Shown: one piece after another, positions 49,507 to 57,848 of the stretch
How the letters are laid out: each line of letters opens with the position of its first letter
How positions within the stretch are numbered: the first letter of the stretch is position 1
Source of the DNA: Massilia eburnea
GTDB lineage: Bacteria > Pseudomonadota > Gammaproteobacteria > Burkholderiales > Burkholderiaceae_D
NCBI RefSeq assembly: GCF_009720745.1
Contig: NZ_WNKX01000001.1
Location: 1-64,000, forward strand
Length of the DNA: 64,000 bases
Direction: 5' to 3'
Made by a program: the position numbers and the translations under genes
The notes under the pieces: generated by a model
What the model saw: only the letters and a program-made list of their open reading frames with translations
Databases searched by the model: none
What the model was told of the DNA's origin: nothing

Positions 49507-50397
49507 CTACCGATCCAGCGCCCGCCCTGCGGCAGCCAGCACCTGCTCGGTCAGCAGTTCCAGCTTGGGCGACTGGATCTTCCAGGAATGCCAGTAAAGG
49601 TGAATATCCAGGTATTTTCCCGGCACCAAATCCACCAATTCCCCCGAAGCCACCAGCTCTTTATATTGCTGGCGAGGCAGCATGCCATAGCCCATGCCAA
49701 GCTTGATCGATTCCACGAATGGATCACTGGAAGGCACGTAATGAATTGGGTAGGCGCCCAGCGGCAATCCCAGTTCGCGCTCAATGAATATCTCCTGCAG
49801 CGAGTCTTTACGGTCGAAAAACATGACCGGAGCTTTGCGCGCAGCTTCGCGTGTGAATCCATCAGGGAAAAAGCGCGCAGCAAATGCTGGCTGGGCCAAT
49901 AAACGGTAGCGCATAAAGCCCAAATGCTGCGAACGGCAGCCGCGCATCGGTTCCGGCTCACTTGAGACGCCCGCCAGCACCAAACCCTTTTCAAATAGCG
50001 AATAAGTGTGGTCCTGGTCGTCGAGGATGATCTCCAGCAGAATGTTTTCGCGGTTCAGGAATGGGCTCAACTCGGGCAGGAACCACGTTCCCAACGTATC
50101 GTTATTGACTGCAACCGGAATACGTGGCGGCATCGCTTCCTCCGCCGTCAATTCAGCCAGGAATTCCTGCTCCATCAAGCGGCTGCGGCGCAGGTATTGC
50201 ACAAGGCGCTGCCCGGCGCCGGTCAGCCGGATCGGGCGGCTGCGGATCAGCAAGGGCGCGCCAACCGCCGACTCCAGCCCGCTGACCCGCTGCGACACCG
50301 CCGATGGCGTCAGGTGCAGGGCCGCCGCAGCTTGTTCGAAACTGCCGGCATCCACCACGGCCAGCAGAGCCTCCCCCTGTCGCGCGTCCGGGATCAT
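49507..50397 (-). CDS. argP: LysR family regulator ArgP
   Basis: A 296-residue regulator; ATG 50397 follows AAGGAG. The N-terminal HTH is LLAVVDAGSFEQAAAALHLTPSAVSQRVSGLESAVGAPLLIRSRP, close to ArgP (IciA). The rest is the periplasmic-binding-like effector domain (IPVAVNNDTLGTWFLPELSPF, MGYGMLPRQQYKELVASGELVDL). ArgP activates the arginine/lysine exporter gene in response to arginine or lysine. The exporter gene argO is divergent here with 106 bases between starts, an AT-rich space with a TTAATCAATACTGAAATATATTAA-like dyad region suitable for binding. Confidence 0.9.
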   Translation of the reverse strand: MIPDARQGEALLAVVDAGSFEQAAAALHLTPSAVSQRVSGLESAVGAPLLIRSRPIRLTGAGQRLVQYLRRSRLMEQEFLAELTAEEAMPPRIPVAVNNDTLGTWFLPELSPFLNRENILLEIILDDQDHTYSLFEKGLVLAGVSSEPEPMRGCRSQHLGFMRYRLLAQPAFAARFFPDGFTREAARKAPVMFFDRKDSLQEIFIERELGLPLGAYPIHYVPSSDPFVESIKLGMGYGMLPRQQYKELVASGELVDLVPGKYLDIHLYWHSWKIQSPKLELLTEQVLAAAGRALDR

Positions 50398-50503
50398 CAC
50401 GCACACTCCTTTAGCAAAATTAATCAATACTGAAATATATTAATTCAGCTTCATTTAACTGGCTAGCGGCGACACAATGCCTGCTCCACAACAGGAGTCG
50501 ACA

Positions 50504-51106
50504 ATGCAGAGTTACGTGAATGGTTTGGGACTGGGTGCGAGCCTGATCATGGCAATTGGCGCGCAGAATGCGCATGTGCTGCGGATGGGCATCAAGCGCC
50601 AGCACGTGGCGCTGACGGTTGCCGCGTGCATTGCAATCGATATCGTGCTCATCGCGTTCGGCGTGGCGGGCGCCGGCGCCATGATCCAGGACTCCCCCCT
50701 GCTGTTGGCCGTCGCACGCTGGGGCGGCGCCGCCTTCCTGCTGTGGTACGGGCTGCGCAGCTTGCGTTCGATGCTGACGCCCAAATCGCTGGCGGTCGAC
50801 GCCGCAGCGCCAGCGCCGGATGCCCGGCAGGCACTGGCCAGTGTGGTCGCCCTATCCCTGCTGAACCCCCACGTCTACCTCGACACGGTAGTGCTGCTCG
50901 GTTCTGTGGGCGGCAGCTATCCGGACGGCCAGCGCGTCGGCTTTTCAGCCGGCGCCATGACCGCCTCGCTGTTGTGGTTCACGGCGTTGGGTTTCGGCGC
51001 CACCCGCCTGGCAGGCGTCTTCGGCCGTCCGCTGGCCTGGAAATGCATCGAAGGGCTGACCGGCGCCGTCATGCTGACGCTGGCCGCCGGTCTCGTCTTG
51101 AGTTAA
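50504..51106 (+). CDS. argO: ArgO/LysE family arginine exporter
   Basis: A 200-residue inner-membrane protein with about six hydrophobic helices. ATG 50504 follows AGGAG. The LysE-family signature is GLGLGASLIMAIGAQNAHVLRMGIKR near the N-terminus, and SLLNPHVYLDTVVLLGSVG is the second conserved Asn-Pro repeat. It exports excess arginine (and toxic analogues such as canavanine) and is switched on by the divergent ArgP. In this window export may protect cells that release arginine from cyanophycin dipeptides. It converges with a 90-residue gene, overlapping it by 4 bases. Confidence 0.92.
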   Translation: MQSYVNGLGLGASLIMAIGAQNAHVLRMGIKRQHVALTVAACIAIDIVLIAFGVAGAGAMIQDSPLLLAVARWGGAAFLLWYGLRSLRSMLTPKSLAVDAAAPAPDARQALASVVALSLLNPHVYLDTVVLLGSVGGSYPDGQRVGFSAGAMTASLLWFTALGFGATRLAGVFGRPLAWKCIEGLTGAVMLTLAAGLVLS

Positions 51107-51375
51107 GTGCCGCCGTTCTGCCGCCCGAGAAAGACCCGGTCTGCAATGTCATGGCGGAACAGGTCGAGCCAGGAAGTACTGTCGCTGATGAAGTATTGCT
51201 TTGTTTGGCCGGTTGACCTGCGTGTCACGGTAAGCTCGCCCTGCAATCCTGATAGCTCGTCCGTTTTGGGGTCGGTTGTGTCGATGGCGCTCAGCGAAAA
51301 GTCCGACTGTGCGAGATGATGACGACGCAGGATCGCGTCAAATTCCGCCTTTTCGCCCGGTTCGATCAGTTGCAT
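51103..51375 (-). CDS. hypothetical protein
   Basis: A 90-residue soluble protein; the start follows GGAGA. The sequence (LIEPGEKAEFDAILRRHHLAQSDFSLSAIDTTDP ... GELTVTRRSTGQTKQYFISDSTSWLDLFRHDIADRVF) suggests a small alpha/beta domain. No signal peptide, membrane helix or motif is apparent. Similar short proteins occur in related genomes without annotation. It overlaps the end of argO on the opposite strand by four bases. Confidence 0.55.
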   Translation of the reverse strand: MQLIEPGEKAEFDAILRRHHLAQSDFSLSAIDTTDPKTDELSGLQGELTVTRRSTGQTKQYFISDSTSWLDLFRHDIADRVFLGRQNGGT

Positions 51376-51480
51376 AGATTCTCCTTTCGAGATATCGCTC
51401 TTGCAGTTTAGGCCGGATTCGGGCGTTGGTTTTCGGCGACTAAGTGAAACCCGCAGGTAGATTGCGAGTTAATATTTCGC

Positions 51481-53490
51481 ATGCTCATACTTTATGCCGG
51501 GACAATCTTCCTCAGTGCCTTCCTGCTTTTCCAGGTTCAGCCCATCATCGGGAAAATGGTGTTGCCGTGGTTCGGCGGCTCGGCCTCGGCCTGGACGGTG
51601 TGCATGCTGTTTTTCCAGCTCACTCTGCTACTGGGCTACCTGTATGCCCACCTTAGCAGCCGCTGCCTGACATCACGCCGGCAAGCCTTCCTGCACGCAG
51701 GGCTGCTCGGCTTGGCCGCGATGACGCTGCCGATCATCCCTGGCGAGGGCTGGAAGCCGGTTACTGGCGACGACCCAGCCATGCAGTTGCTCGGCCTGCT
51801 TGCCGCGACCATTGGCTTGCCCTACTTCATGCTGTCGACTACCGGTCCGCTGCTGCAGCACTGGTTCGCGCAGGAGCGTCCTGGCCGCGTCCCCTACCGG
51901 CTGTTCGCGCTATCCAACTTCGCTTCACTGCTGGGCTTACTGAGCTACCCTTTTCTGTTCGAGCCGCGCTTTACCTTGAAGGAAATGTCAGCTTTCTGGT
52001 CATCCGGCTTCGCGCTCTTCGCCGTATTCTGCGCGGCACTGGCCCTGGCCAGGCGCGGCCGCAGCCAGTCAGTCCTGAGTGTCCCCGCCCCACTGGAGAA
52101 ACCCAGCGTACGCGACAGCCTCTTCTGGTGCGCACTTGCCGCAATTCCGACCGTGGTCCTGATGTCAGCCACCAGCCACCTCACGGCAAACATTGCGCCA
52201 GTTCCGTTGCTATGGGTAATTCTCCTCGTTATTTACCTGCTGACTTACATCCTCTGTTTTGACAGCGCCCGCTGGTACCGCCGCAGGCTGTTCCTGCCGT
52301 TGATGGCCGTCCTTACGCCGCTCCTGATCGCGTGCAGCACCTACCCGAGCCTGATGCCTTCGGGGATCGTTTGGCCCACGCTGCTGTTCTGCCTCGCAGT
52401 CTTCACGTATTGCATGGCCTGCCACGGCGAACTGGCGCGGCTGAAACCGCCGCCTGCGCAACTGACCGCGTACTTCCTGATGATCGCGCTCGGCGGCGCC
52501 ATCGGCGGCATATTCACCGGCTTGGTCGCACCGCGCATCTTCAACGACGATTACGAACTGGCCTTATCCTGCATTGCGGCAGTGTGCATCGTTGGCGCCG
52601 CTTGCCAATATCGCCAGACAGGACCGGCGCCGAACTCCCGCCCCATCAAGGCGACGATCCTTTGCACCACCTTGCTCGGCGTGATGTGGGCAGCGAACGC
52701 AATCTCGCCATCCACGCCGACGATCAAAGGCCGCAACTTTTACGGAACAGTCAAAGTCAAGGATACCGGCAGCGGCGAAGCGCTGGTTCGCCAGCTCACG
52801 CATGGCGTCATCATCCACGGCCGCCAGTTCCTTGATCCCTCGCGGCAAAGCTGGCCAACAACGTATTTTGGGATGTCGGGCGGCGCCGGCATTGCGATCG
52901 CCGCCAGCCGCCGCGGCGGCCCGCAGCACGTCGGCATCATCGGCCTCGGAATCGGCACCATGGCCGCTTACTGCCGGCCCGGCGACGCATACCGCTTCTA
53001 CGAAATCAATCCTCTGGTGGAGCGCTTCGCCAACGAACACTTCACCTACTTGCGTAATTGCCCGGCCCACAAGGAGATAGCAACAGGCGACGCCCGCCTG
53101 GTGATGGCAGCGGAACCATCGCAGCAATTCGACATGCTGGCGGTGGATGCGTTCTCCGGCGATGCCGTGCCGGTGCATCTGTTGACGCGGGAAGCCTTTG
53201 CCATCTACTTCCGCGAACTGAAGCCCGATGGCGTGCTGGCCGTGCACGTTTCGAACCGCTACCTCAACCTCGTCCCCATCGTCCAAAAGGCTGCCGACAC
53301 ATTCAAGCGCGCCGCATTTCTGGCAGCCAGCGGCTCCGACGAGGCGCGCGGACTCAAGGCTTCCACCTGGGTGCTGGTGGGCCAGCGCGAACAACTGGCG
53401 CGCTTCGCCAGCCTGCATGAACTGCCGCCGGCGACTGGCGTCCGGCCCTGGACTGACGACTACAGCAGTCTTTTGGGAATCATGAAATAA
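51481..53490 (+). CDS. fused MFS/spermidine synthase-like membrane protein
   Basis: A 669-residue protein. The first 400 residues have about ten to twelve hydrophobic segments (LILYAGTIFLSAFLLFQVQPIIGKMVLPWFGGSASAWTVCMLFFQ is the standard opening). Residues 420-669 form a spermidine synthase-type Rossmann methyltransferase fold: THGVIIHGRQFLDP, HVGIIGLGIGTMAAYCRPGDAYRFYEINP, GDARLVMA and FDMLAVDAFSGDAVPVHLLTREAF. The DD/DE acid that binds the polyamine amino group is partly kept (DAFSGD). Such fused proteins are common but have no proved substrate; polyamine synthesis coupled to transport is inferred. Confidence 0.88.
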   Translation: MLILYAGTIFLSAFLLFQVQPIIGKMVLPWFGGSASAWTVCMLFFQLTLLLGYLYAHLSSRCLTSRRQAFLHAGLLGLAAMTLPIIPGEGWKPVTGDDPAMQLLGLLAATIGLPYFMLSTTGPLLQHWFAQERPGRVPYRLFALSNFASLLGLLSYPFLFEPRFTLKEMSAFWSSGFALFAVFCAALALARRGRSQSVLSVPAPLEKPSVRDSLFWCALAAIPTVVLMSATSHLTANIAPVPLLWVILLVIYLLTYILCFDSARWYRRRLFLPLMAVLTPLLIACSTYPSLMPSGIVWPTLLFCLAVFTYCMACHGELARLKPPPAQLTAYFLMIALGGAIGGIFTGLVAPRIFNDDYELALSCIAAVCIVGAACQYRQTGPAPNSRPIKATILCTTLLGVMWAANAISPSTPTIKGRNFYGTVKVKDTGSGEALVRQLTHGVIIHGRQFLDPSRQSWPTTYFGMSGGAGIAIAASRRGGPQHVGIIGLGIGTMAAYCRPGDAYRFYEINPLVERFANEHFTYLRNCPAHKEIATGDARLVMAAEPSQQFDMLAVDAFSGDAVPVHLLTREAFAIYFRELKPDGVLAVHVSNRYLNLVPIVQKAADTFKRAAFLAASGSDEARGLKASTWVLVGQREQLARFASLHELPPATGVRPWTDDYSSLLGIMK

Positions 53491-53526
53491 TCGTCAAGGC
53501 ACGCAACCAACCGAAAGGAATGGACG

Positions 53527-54006
53527 ATGGACGCAGTCAAAATTGATATCGGTCTCTCTGACGATAGCCGCGCACGCATTGCCGATGGCTTGTCCCGCCT
53601 GCTGGCCGACAGCTATTCACTCTACCTCATGACCCACAACTTCCACTGGAACGTCAAGGGTCCCATGTTCAATTCCCTGCACCAGATGTTCATGACCCAG
53701 TACAGCGAACAATGGACCGCGCTGGACCTGATCGCAGAACGTATCCGCGCCCTGGGTTACCCCGCCCCTGGCACCTATGCCGAATTCGGCAAGCTAACCT
53801 CAGTCAAGGAAGTGGCAGGCGTACCGAAGGCGATGGACATGGTGCGCCACCTGGTCACCGCCCAGGAAGCGACTGCGCGCACCGCCCGCGCCCTGCTGCC
53901 GGTCGTGGATGAAGCCAACGACCAGCCGACAGCCGACCTGCTCACCCAGCGCCTGGACGTGCACGAAAAAACTGCCTGGATGCTGCGCAGCCTGCTGGAA
54001 GAATAA
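53527..54006 (+). CDS. dps: Dps family DNA-binding ferritin
   Basis: A 159-residue dodecameric mini-ferritin that stores iron and shields DNA in starvation or peroxide stress. The ferroxidase residues lie at the subunit interface: [32 protein letters not shown] with His, Asp/Glu positions kept, then [11 protein letters not shown]. The four-helix bundle continues to [11 protein letters not shown]. The N-terminus lacks the lysine-rich DNA-binding tail of Escherichia coli Dps. It has its own AAAGGAA ribosome site 36 bases after the preceding gene. Confidence 0.93.
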   Translation: MDAVKIDIGLSDDSRARIADGLSRLLADSYSLYLMTHNFHWNVKGPMFNSLHQMFMTQYSEQWTALDLIAERIRALGYPAPGTYAEFGKLTSVKEVAGVPKAMDMVRHLVTAQEATARTARALLPVVDEANDQPTADLLTQRLDVHEKTAWMLRSLLEE

Positions 54007-54109
54007 GCGCCAGCTCATCCGCGCGAGGCTGTGCAACGGCATGGTATAAAATTGACATCATTGTTAATTTAACCCCGTGCTGTTGCACTTCATCGCGAAA
54101 GGATCTTCC

Positions 54110-55177
54110 TTGAAACTGCTGTCCGCCAAAGTGGCGCGCCATTGCATCGCCACCGCCTTCTGCCTGTCTTCCCTCGCATTTGCTGCCACCGCCGTCGCCG
54201 GTCCCAACTGGGCAACGGATGTGGCAGGCGGCGAAGATCATCCCCTGATCCAGCGTTACAACAATTCCTGGATGATGGCCTACAAGAAGGTTGGCTTTGA
54301 CCAGACGACTTTCCCGGGCAAGCTGGGCTTGGACAGCCACAATGAATTCCTGGCGCCGGTCACCGTGGAAGGCCAGATTACCCGCATGGTGTATTTCGCC
54401 CCGCTCGGCAAGACGCCGCTGGAAGTGCATCGCAACTACGAACAGGCACTGAAGGCGGCCGGATTCAAAGCCCTGATAAGCTGCACGCCGCGCGATAAAG
54501 GTTGCGAACACATGCGCTACGGATTCGACGACCATTACCGGGCCATGAAGGAAGCCGATTTCCACGCCAACCGGGACCGTCAGCCGGAGAACTCCGCGCT
54601 GTATAAATACATGGGTTCCCTGGGTGGCTCAAATATGCTTGGTACCGATGACCTCTACTTCACTTACGGTACTCTGGCCAAGGACGGCAAGATCGTCCAC
54701 GTCATGCTGAACTCCGGCAAGGTTTATAACACCGACTTCACCACCACCTACATCGAAATCGCCGAACCTCAGGCAATGGAAGGCGGCCAGGTGACCGTCA
54801 ATGCGGATGGCTTGAGGAGCGCCTTGCAGGCCAGCGGCAAAATCGCCCTGTACGGCATCTACTTTGACACCGGCAAGGCCGAAATCAAGGCTGCGGAATC
54901 CAAAACCCAGCTGGACGAAATGGCGAAACTCCTGAAGAACCAGCCCGCACTCAAGGTCTACATCGTTGGCCACACGGACAACCAGGGCAACCTAGACGCC
55001 AACCAGGCCCTGTCGCAGCAACGCGCGCAGGCGGTGGTGACCGCATTGGCCAAGCAATACCAGATTGCTCCGGCCCGCCTGGCGAGCAAGGGCGTGGCCA
55101 GCCTGGCGCCTGTCGCTTCCAATGCAGACGAGGCCGGCCGCGCGAAGAACCGCCGGGTGGAGCTCGTCCTTCAGTAA
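54110..55177 (+). CDS. OmpA family envelope protein with DUF4892-like domain
   Basis: Encodes 355 residues. I choose the TTG at 54110 (AAAGGA upstream) since the signal peptide KLLSAKVARHCIATAFCLSSLAFAATAVAG then starts cleanly; the GTG at 54077 gives a longer form. Residues 30-220 (DHPLIQRYNNSWMMAYKKVGFDQ ... YFAPLGKTPLEVHRNYEQAL) look like DUF4892. The C-terminal 110 residues are an OmpA domain: LYGIYFDTGKAEIKAAE, VYIVGHTDNQGNLDANQALSQQRAQAV and RAKNRRVELVLQ, with peptidoglycan-binding Asp and Arg. It probably links the envelope to peptidoglycan. Confidence 0.87.
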   Translation: MKLLSAKVARHCIATAFCLSSLAFAATAVAGPNWATDVAGGEDHPLIQRYNNSWMMAYKKVGFDQTTFPGKLGLDSHNEFLAPVTVEGQITRMVYFAPLGKTPLEVHRNYEQALKAAGFKALISCTPRDKGCEHMRYGFDDHYRAMKEADFHANRDRQPENSALYKYMGSLGGSNMLGTDDLYFTYGTLAKDGKIVHVMLNSGKVYNTDFTTTYIEIAEPQAMEGGQVTVNADGLRSALQASGKIALYGIYFDTGKAEIKAAESKTQLDEMAKLLKNQPALKVYIVGHTDNQGNLDANQALSQQRAQAVVTALAKQYQIAPARLASKGVASLAPVASNADEAGRAKNRRVELVLQ

Positions 55178-55186
55178 GCAAGCCGA

Positions 55187-56494
55187 TCAATCCGTATTGG
55201 TGGGTGCGGCCGTCGCCTCGCTGCTTGGCTGATCGGTGTCCGGCGCGGGCGCAGCTTGCGCCGCAACCTCTTCATGTTCTTGCGGCAGCGCGATCGGCAC
55301 GCGCAGGCAGATGCTCTGGGTAGGCAGGACAGCGCACCAGTCGCGGATCAGGTCACGATACGCTTCGCCGACAGGGCGGATCTTGCGCTGCAAATCGAAC
55401 AGTCCAAGTGGATTGACCGTGCCGCGATTTTCACGCAAGGCGACATCCCAATCCACTTGGTCAGTAAGCGAATACCAGGTAAATCCGACAATCGGAACAC
55501 CATTGTTGCGCACCCTGAGCACGTTCGCCCACTCCTTGCGCAACCAGCGTACCGCCTCGTCGCCGTTCGGCCCTTCCATCAAATTGGTTTCGGTATGCAT
55601 CACCGGCAGCCGATAGCGGTTGTAGTACTGGTGGGTGATGACTGCATAGCCGAAAATTTCGCCTGAGGCACGGGTGGCGCCATCGGCGTTCACGTGGTGC
55701 TCATTGGTCATGTAGTAATCGTTACCCATGATGCACTGGTGCTTGAGATTGTTATCCAGGAAGAAGTGGTACTCCTCGCGCGTCATGCCGTTGTCCATCA
55801 GGTATTCGTAAATTTCGGAATCAACCCTGCGCCCATAGTTCAGGTCCAGCGACAGGAAACGGCGGGCATTGCGAAATTCGGATTGGGCAATCGCAGCCGG
55901 ACATTCGGCGTGAAAATATTCGCTTGATTCACTCTGGATGAACAAGGCATCGGGCCGCACTTCCAGGATCGCACGCATCGCCAGGATATTGGCTTTGACG
56001 ATGTGCTTCATGGCGGTGACAAAGCCGCGGTCGGATGTCATCTGCTCGTTCCACCAGCCATACATGCCGGAAAACAGGGCGCAGATCTGCATTTCGTTGA
56101 CAGGCGTGTACACCTGTACCCAGGGGTAGCGCTGGGCAAATGCGCGGGCGTATTTTGCAAACTCGGCAGGAAAATCCGGATTCTGGAAATTGCCGATCCA
56201 GTCCGGCACACCAAAATGGCACAGGTCGGCAATGGCGACGATATTCCTGCGTTTCAGGTCGCGCAGCGTTTCATCCGCGAACGACCAGTCGTATTTGCCG
56301 GAGCCCGTCCAGCTCAGGTGAAGCGGCGGGCCAAAACGCAACGCACGAATGCCCAGTTGCTCCACCAAGTCAAAATCGGTGCGCCAATATTTGTAATGGC
56401 CGCATTTTTCCATCTCGTCCATGCGGACGCGGCCGCCTTCGATGGTTGGATAACTGTTTTCAATCCCTGTGGCAAAGATAAAACCGTTAAACAT
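55187..56494 (-). CDS. glycoside hydrolase family 1 protein
   Basis: A 435-residue (beta/alpha)8-barrel enzyme of the GH1 beta-glucosidase clan. The acid/base Glu134 lies in YTPVNEMQ (consensus T-x-N-E-P) and the nucleophile Glu302 in VMHTETN (consensus T-E-N-G/L). GFTWYSLTDQVDWDVALRENRGTVNPLGLFD is the aglycone-side end of the barrel. The N-terminus FIFATGIENSYPTIEGGRVRMDEMEKCGHYKYWRTDF differs from ordinary beta-glucosidases and recalls atypical GH1 members next to polysaccharide genes. The last 35 residues are an Ala/Thr/Pro-rich tail. There is no signal peptide. Substrate unknown. Confidence 0.82.
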   Translation of the reverse strand: MFNGFIFATGIENSYPTIEGGRVRMDEMEKCGHYKYWRTDFDLVEQLGIRALRFGPPLHLSWTGSGKYDWSFADETLRDLKRRNIVAIADLCHFGVPDWIGNFQNPDFPAEFAKYARAFAQRYPWVQVYTPVNEMQICALFSGMYGWWNEQMTSDRGFVTAMKHIVKANILAMRAILEVRPDALFIQSESSEYFHAECPAAIAQSEFRNARRFLSLDLNYGRRVDSEIYEYLMDNGMTREEYHFFLDNNLKHQCIMGNDYYMTNEHHVNADGATRASGEIFGYAVITHQYYNRYRLPVMHTETNLMEGPNGDEAVRWLRKEWANVLRVRNNGVPIVGFTWYSLTDQVDWDVALRENRGTVNPLGLFDLQRKIRPVGEAYRDLIRDWCAVLPTQSICLRVPIALPQEHEEVAAQAAPAPDTDQPSSEATAAPTNTD

Positions 56495-56560
56495 GGCCGG
56501 CTCCCGAAAGCGCGATATTCAAGAATACCGTTTTCGCCCAGGGCCGACCGCCCTATTGCA

Positions 56561-56812
56561 TTAGTCCGCATTCCGGATCGCATTGGCGCGCCGCCGCAGC
56601 TCCCGCGAAGTCGCGAAGGGACGATCTTCCTCCAGGCAGGGCTCGCCTTTCAATTCTTCGCGGAAGGTCCAGTGCAAGTGGCTGGCGCGCACCACCAGGG
56701 CGCGCAGGCGCTTGACTTCCCAAAGCACGGCAAGCATGTCGGCATTCTGGTTACGCAGCCAGATTTCGCGCAACTGTTCAGCTGTCAGCGGCTTTCGATT
56801 GACTGTATGCAT
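56561..56812 (-). CDS. 83-residue unknown protein under a LexA-type box
   Basis: An arginine-rich helical protein (LTAEQLREIWLRNQNADMLAVLWEVKRLRALVVRASHL, then TSRELRRRANAIRNAD). No signal peptide, membrane helix or known domain is visible. Its ATG at 56810-56812 lies inside the LexA-type box (56803-56818), so the box would cover its start and probably its promoter. There is no clear ribosome site, which suggests a leaderless message or a start further in. It could be a small SOS-regulated DNA-associated protein. The coding call is moderate. Confidence 0.5.
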   Translation of the reverse strand: MHTVNRKPLTAEQLREIWLRNQNADMLAVLWEVKRLRALVVRASHLHWTFREELKGEPCLEEDRPFATSRELRRRANAIRNAD

Positions 56813-56818
56813 ATACAG
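56803..56818. promoter_or_regulatory. LexA-type SOS box between the 83-residue gene and the SRAP gene
   Basis: CTGTATGCATATACAG is a perfect CTGT-N8-ACAG match with A/T-rich core. It lies 36 bases before the SRAP ATG, overlapping a TTGACT at 56799-56804 that could be its -35. Confidence 0.75.
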
Positions 56819-56853
56819 TAGTTTAGCAAGCCCTTTCCGGTTAGCATAGCCCC

Positions 56854-57549
56854 ATGTGCACCAATTACCGCCCCACTTCGCGCGACCTGCTTCAAGAGTT
56901 GATGGACATTGACCTGTCCAACCTGGAAGGCCTGGAATGGCCCGACGAGACCTGGAAAGACTATGACGCCCCCATCATTCGCCTTGGCCTGGACGGCCAG
57001 CCGGAATGCGTGGTGGCCTCGTTTGGTTTCGTACCGCGCCGGCACGTGCCGGCTTCGATGCCATCATTGACCACCATGAACGCCCGCAGTGAAACCGTGG
57101 GCCAGTTGCGCTCTTACAGCAGATATTGGAAATCCAGCCAGCTCTGCCTGGTGCCGATGACCGGCTTTTACGAGCCGAATTATGAATCCGGCAAGGCCGT
57201 GCGCTGGCAGATCGCCATGGCCGACAAGCGCCCCTTCGCCGTGGCAGGCATGTGGCGCAGCTGGGAAGAAGCGGACGGACGCATCAGCCACTCCTTCACT
57301 CAGCTCACCATCAACGCTGACGAACATCCCCTGCTCAAGCGCTTCCATAAGCCGGATGACGAAAAGCGCACGCTGGTCGTCGTGCCACCGGAGGCTTACA
57401 GAGACTGGTTGTCCTGCCGCGATCCCGAGTTTGCCCGAGCCTTCCTCAATCCCTACCCACACCGGCTGATGAATGCGTGGGAAGACCCACGCCCGGTCGC
57501 CAAGAAGAAACCTGCCGCTGAAAAGCAGCAATCCTTGCTGGACTTTTGA
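56854..57549 (+). CDS. SOS response-associated peptidase (SRAP, YedK/HMCES family)
   Basis: A 231-residue SRAP protein that forms a stable thiazolidine cross-link with abasic sites in single-stranded DNA, protecting replication forks. Cys2 directly after the initiator Met (MCTNYRP) is the cross-linking nucleophile. The remaining catalytic set is also visible: TMNARSET (Asn), VPMTGFYEPN (Glu) and RISHSFTQLTINAD (His). The LexA-type box upstream fits the family's link to SOS. The C-terminus (AKKKPAAEKQQSLLDF) is a basic tail ending in QSLLDF, reminiscent of a beta-clamp binding motif (QLxLF-type). Confidence 0.92.
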   Translation: MCTNYRPTSRDLLQELMDIDLSNLEGLEWPDETWKDYDAPIIRLGLDGQPECVVASFGFVPRRHVPASMPSLTTMNARSETVGQLRSYSRYWKSSQLCLVPMTGFYEPNYESGKAVRWQIAMADKRPFAVAGMWRSWEEADGRISHSFTQLTINADEHPLLKRFHKPDDEKRTLVVVPPEAYRDWLSCRDPEFARAFLNPYPHRLMNAWEDPRPVAKKKPAAEKQQSLLDF

Positions 57550-57561
57550 TTTGTAATTGAT

Positions 57562-57638
57562 TGGCCTGCCCTGCAGGAATCGAACCTGCGACCCTCGGCT
57601 TAGAAGGCCGATGCTCTATCCAACTGAGCTAAGGGCAG
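57562..57638 (-). tRNA. tRNA-Arg(TCT)
   Basis: A 77-nt tRNA with encoded CCA. Acceptor CTGCCCT/AGGGCAG, D arm TAGCTCAGTTGGATAGAGCA, anticodon loop CTTCTAA with anticodon TCT, and T loop GTTCGAATC. It reads AGA. It lies downstream of tRNA-Pro on the same strand. Confidence 0.96.
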
Positions 57639-57675
57639 AGACGCGGGCAAGGCGATGAAAAGCGTTGCCGCAAAT

Positions 57676-57705
57676 GAAAAGCGGGTTGTCCGAAGACAAC
57701 CCGCT
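57676..57705 (-). terminator. terminator of the tRNA-Pro gene
   Basis: Read on the minus strand: GCGGGTTGTC, a TTCG tetraloop, GACAACCCGC, then TTTTCATTT. Confidence 0.8.
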
Positions 57706-57717
57706 CAAGGAAATTCC

Positions 57718-57794
57718 TGGTCGGAGTACAAGGATTCGAACCTTGGACCCCCTGCTCCCAAAGCAGGTGCGCTACCGGGCTGCGCTACACTCCG
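57718..57794 (-). tRNA. tRNA-Pro(TGG)
   Basis: A 77-nt tRNA with encoded CCA. Acceptor CGGAGTG/TACTCCG, anticodon stem CCTGC/GCAGG around TTTGGGA with anticodon TGG, T loop GTTCGAATC. It reads CCN codons by wobble. Confidence 0.96.
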
Positions 57795-57848
57795 ATAAAC
57801 GAATAATACCCCGGCGAGGCATCATGCGTCAATGTCACTGCGGCAACT

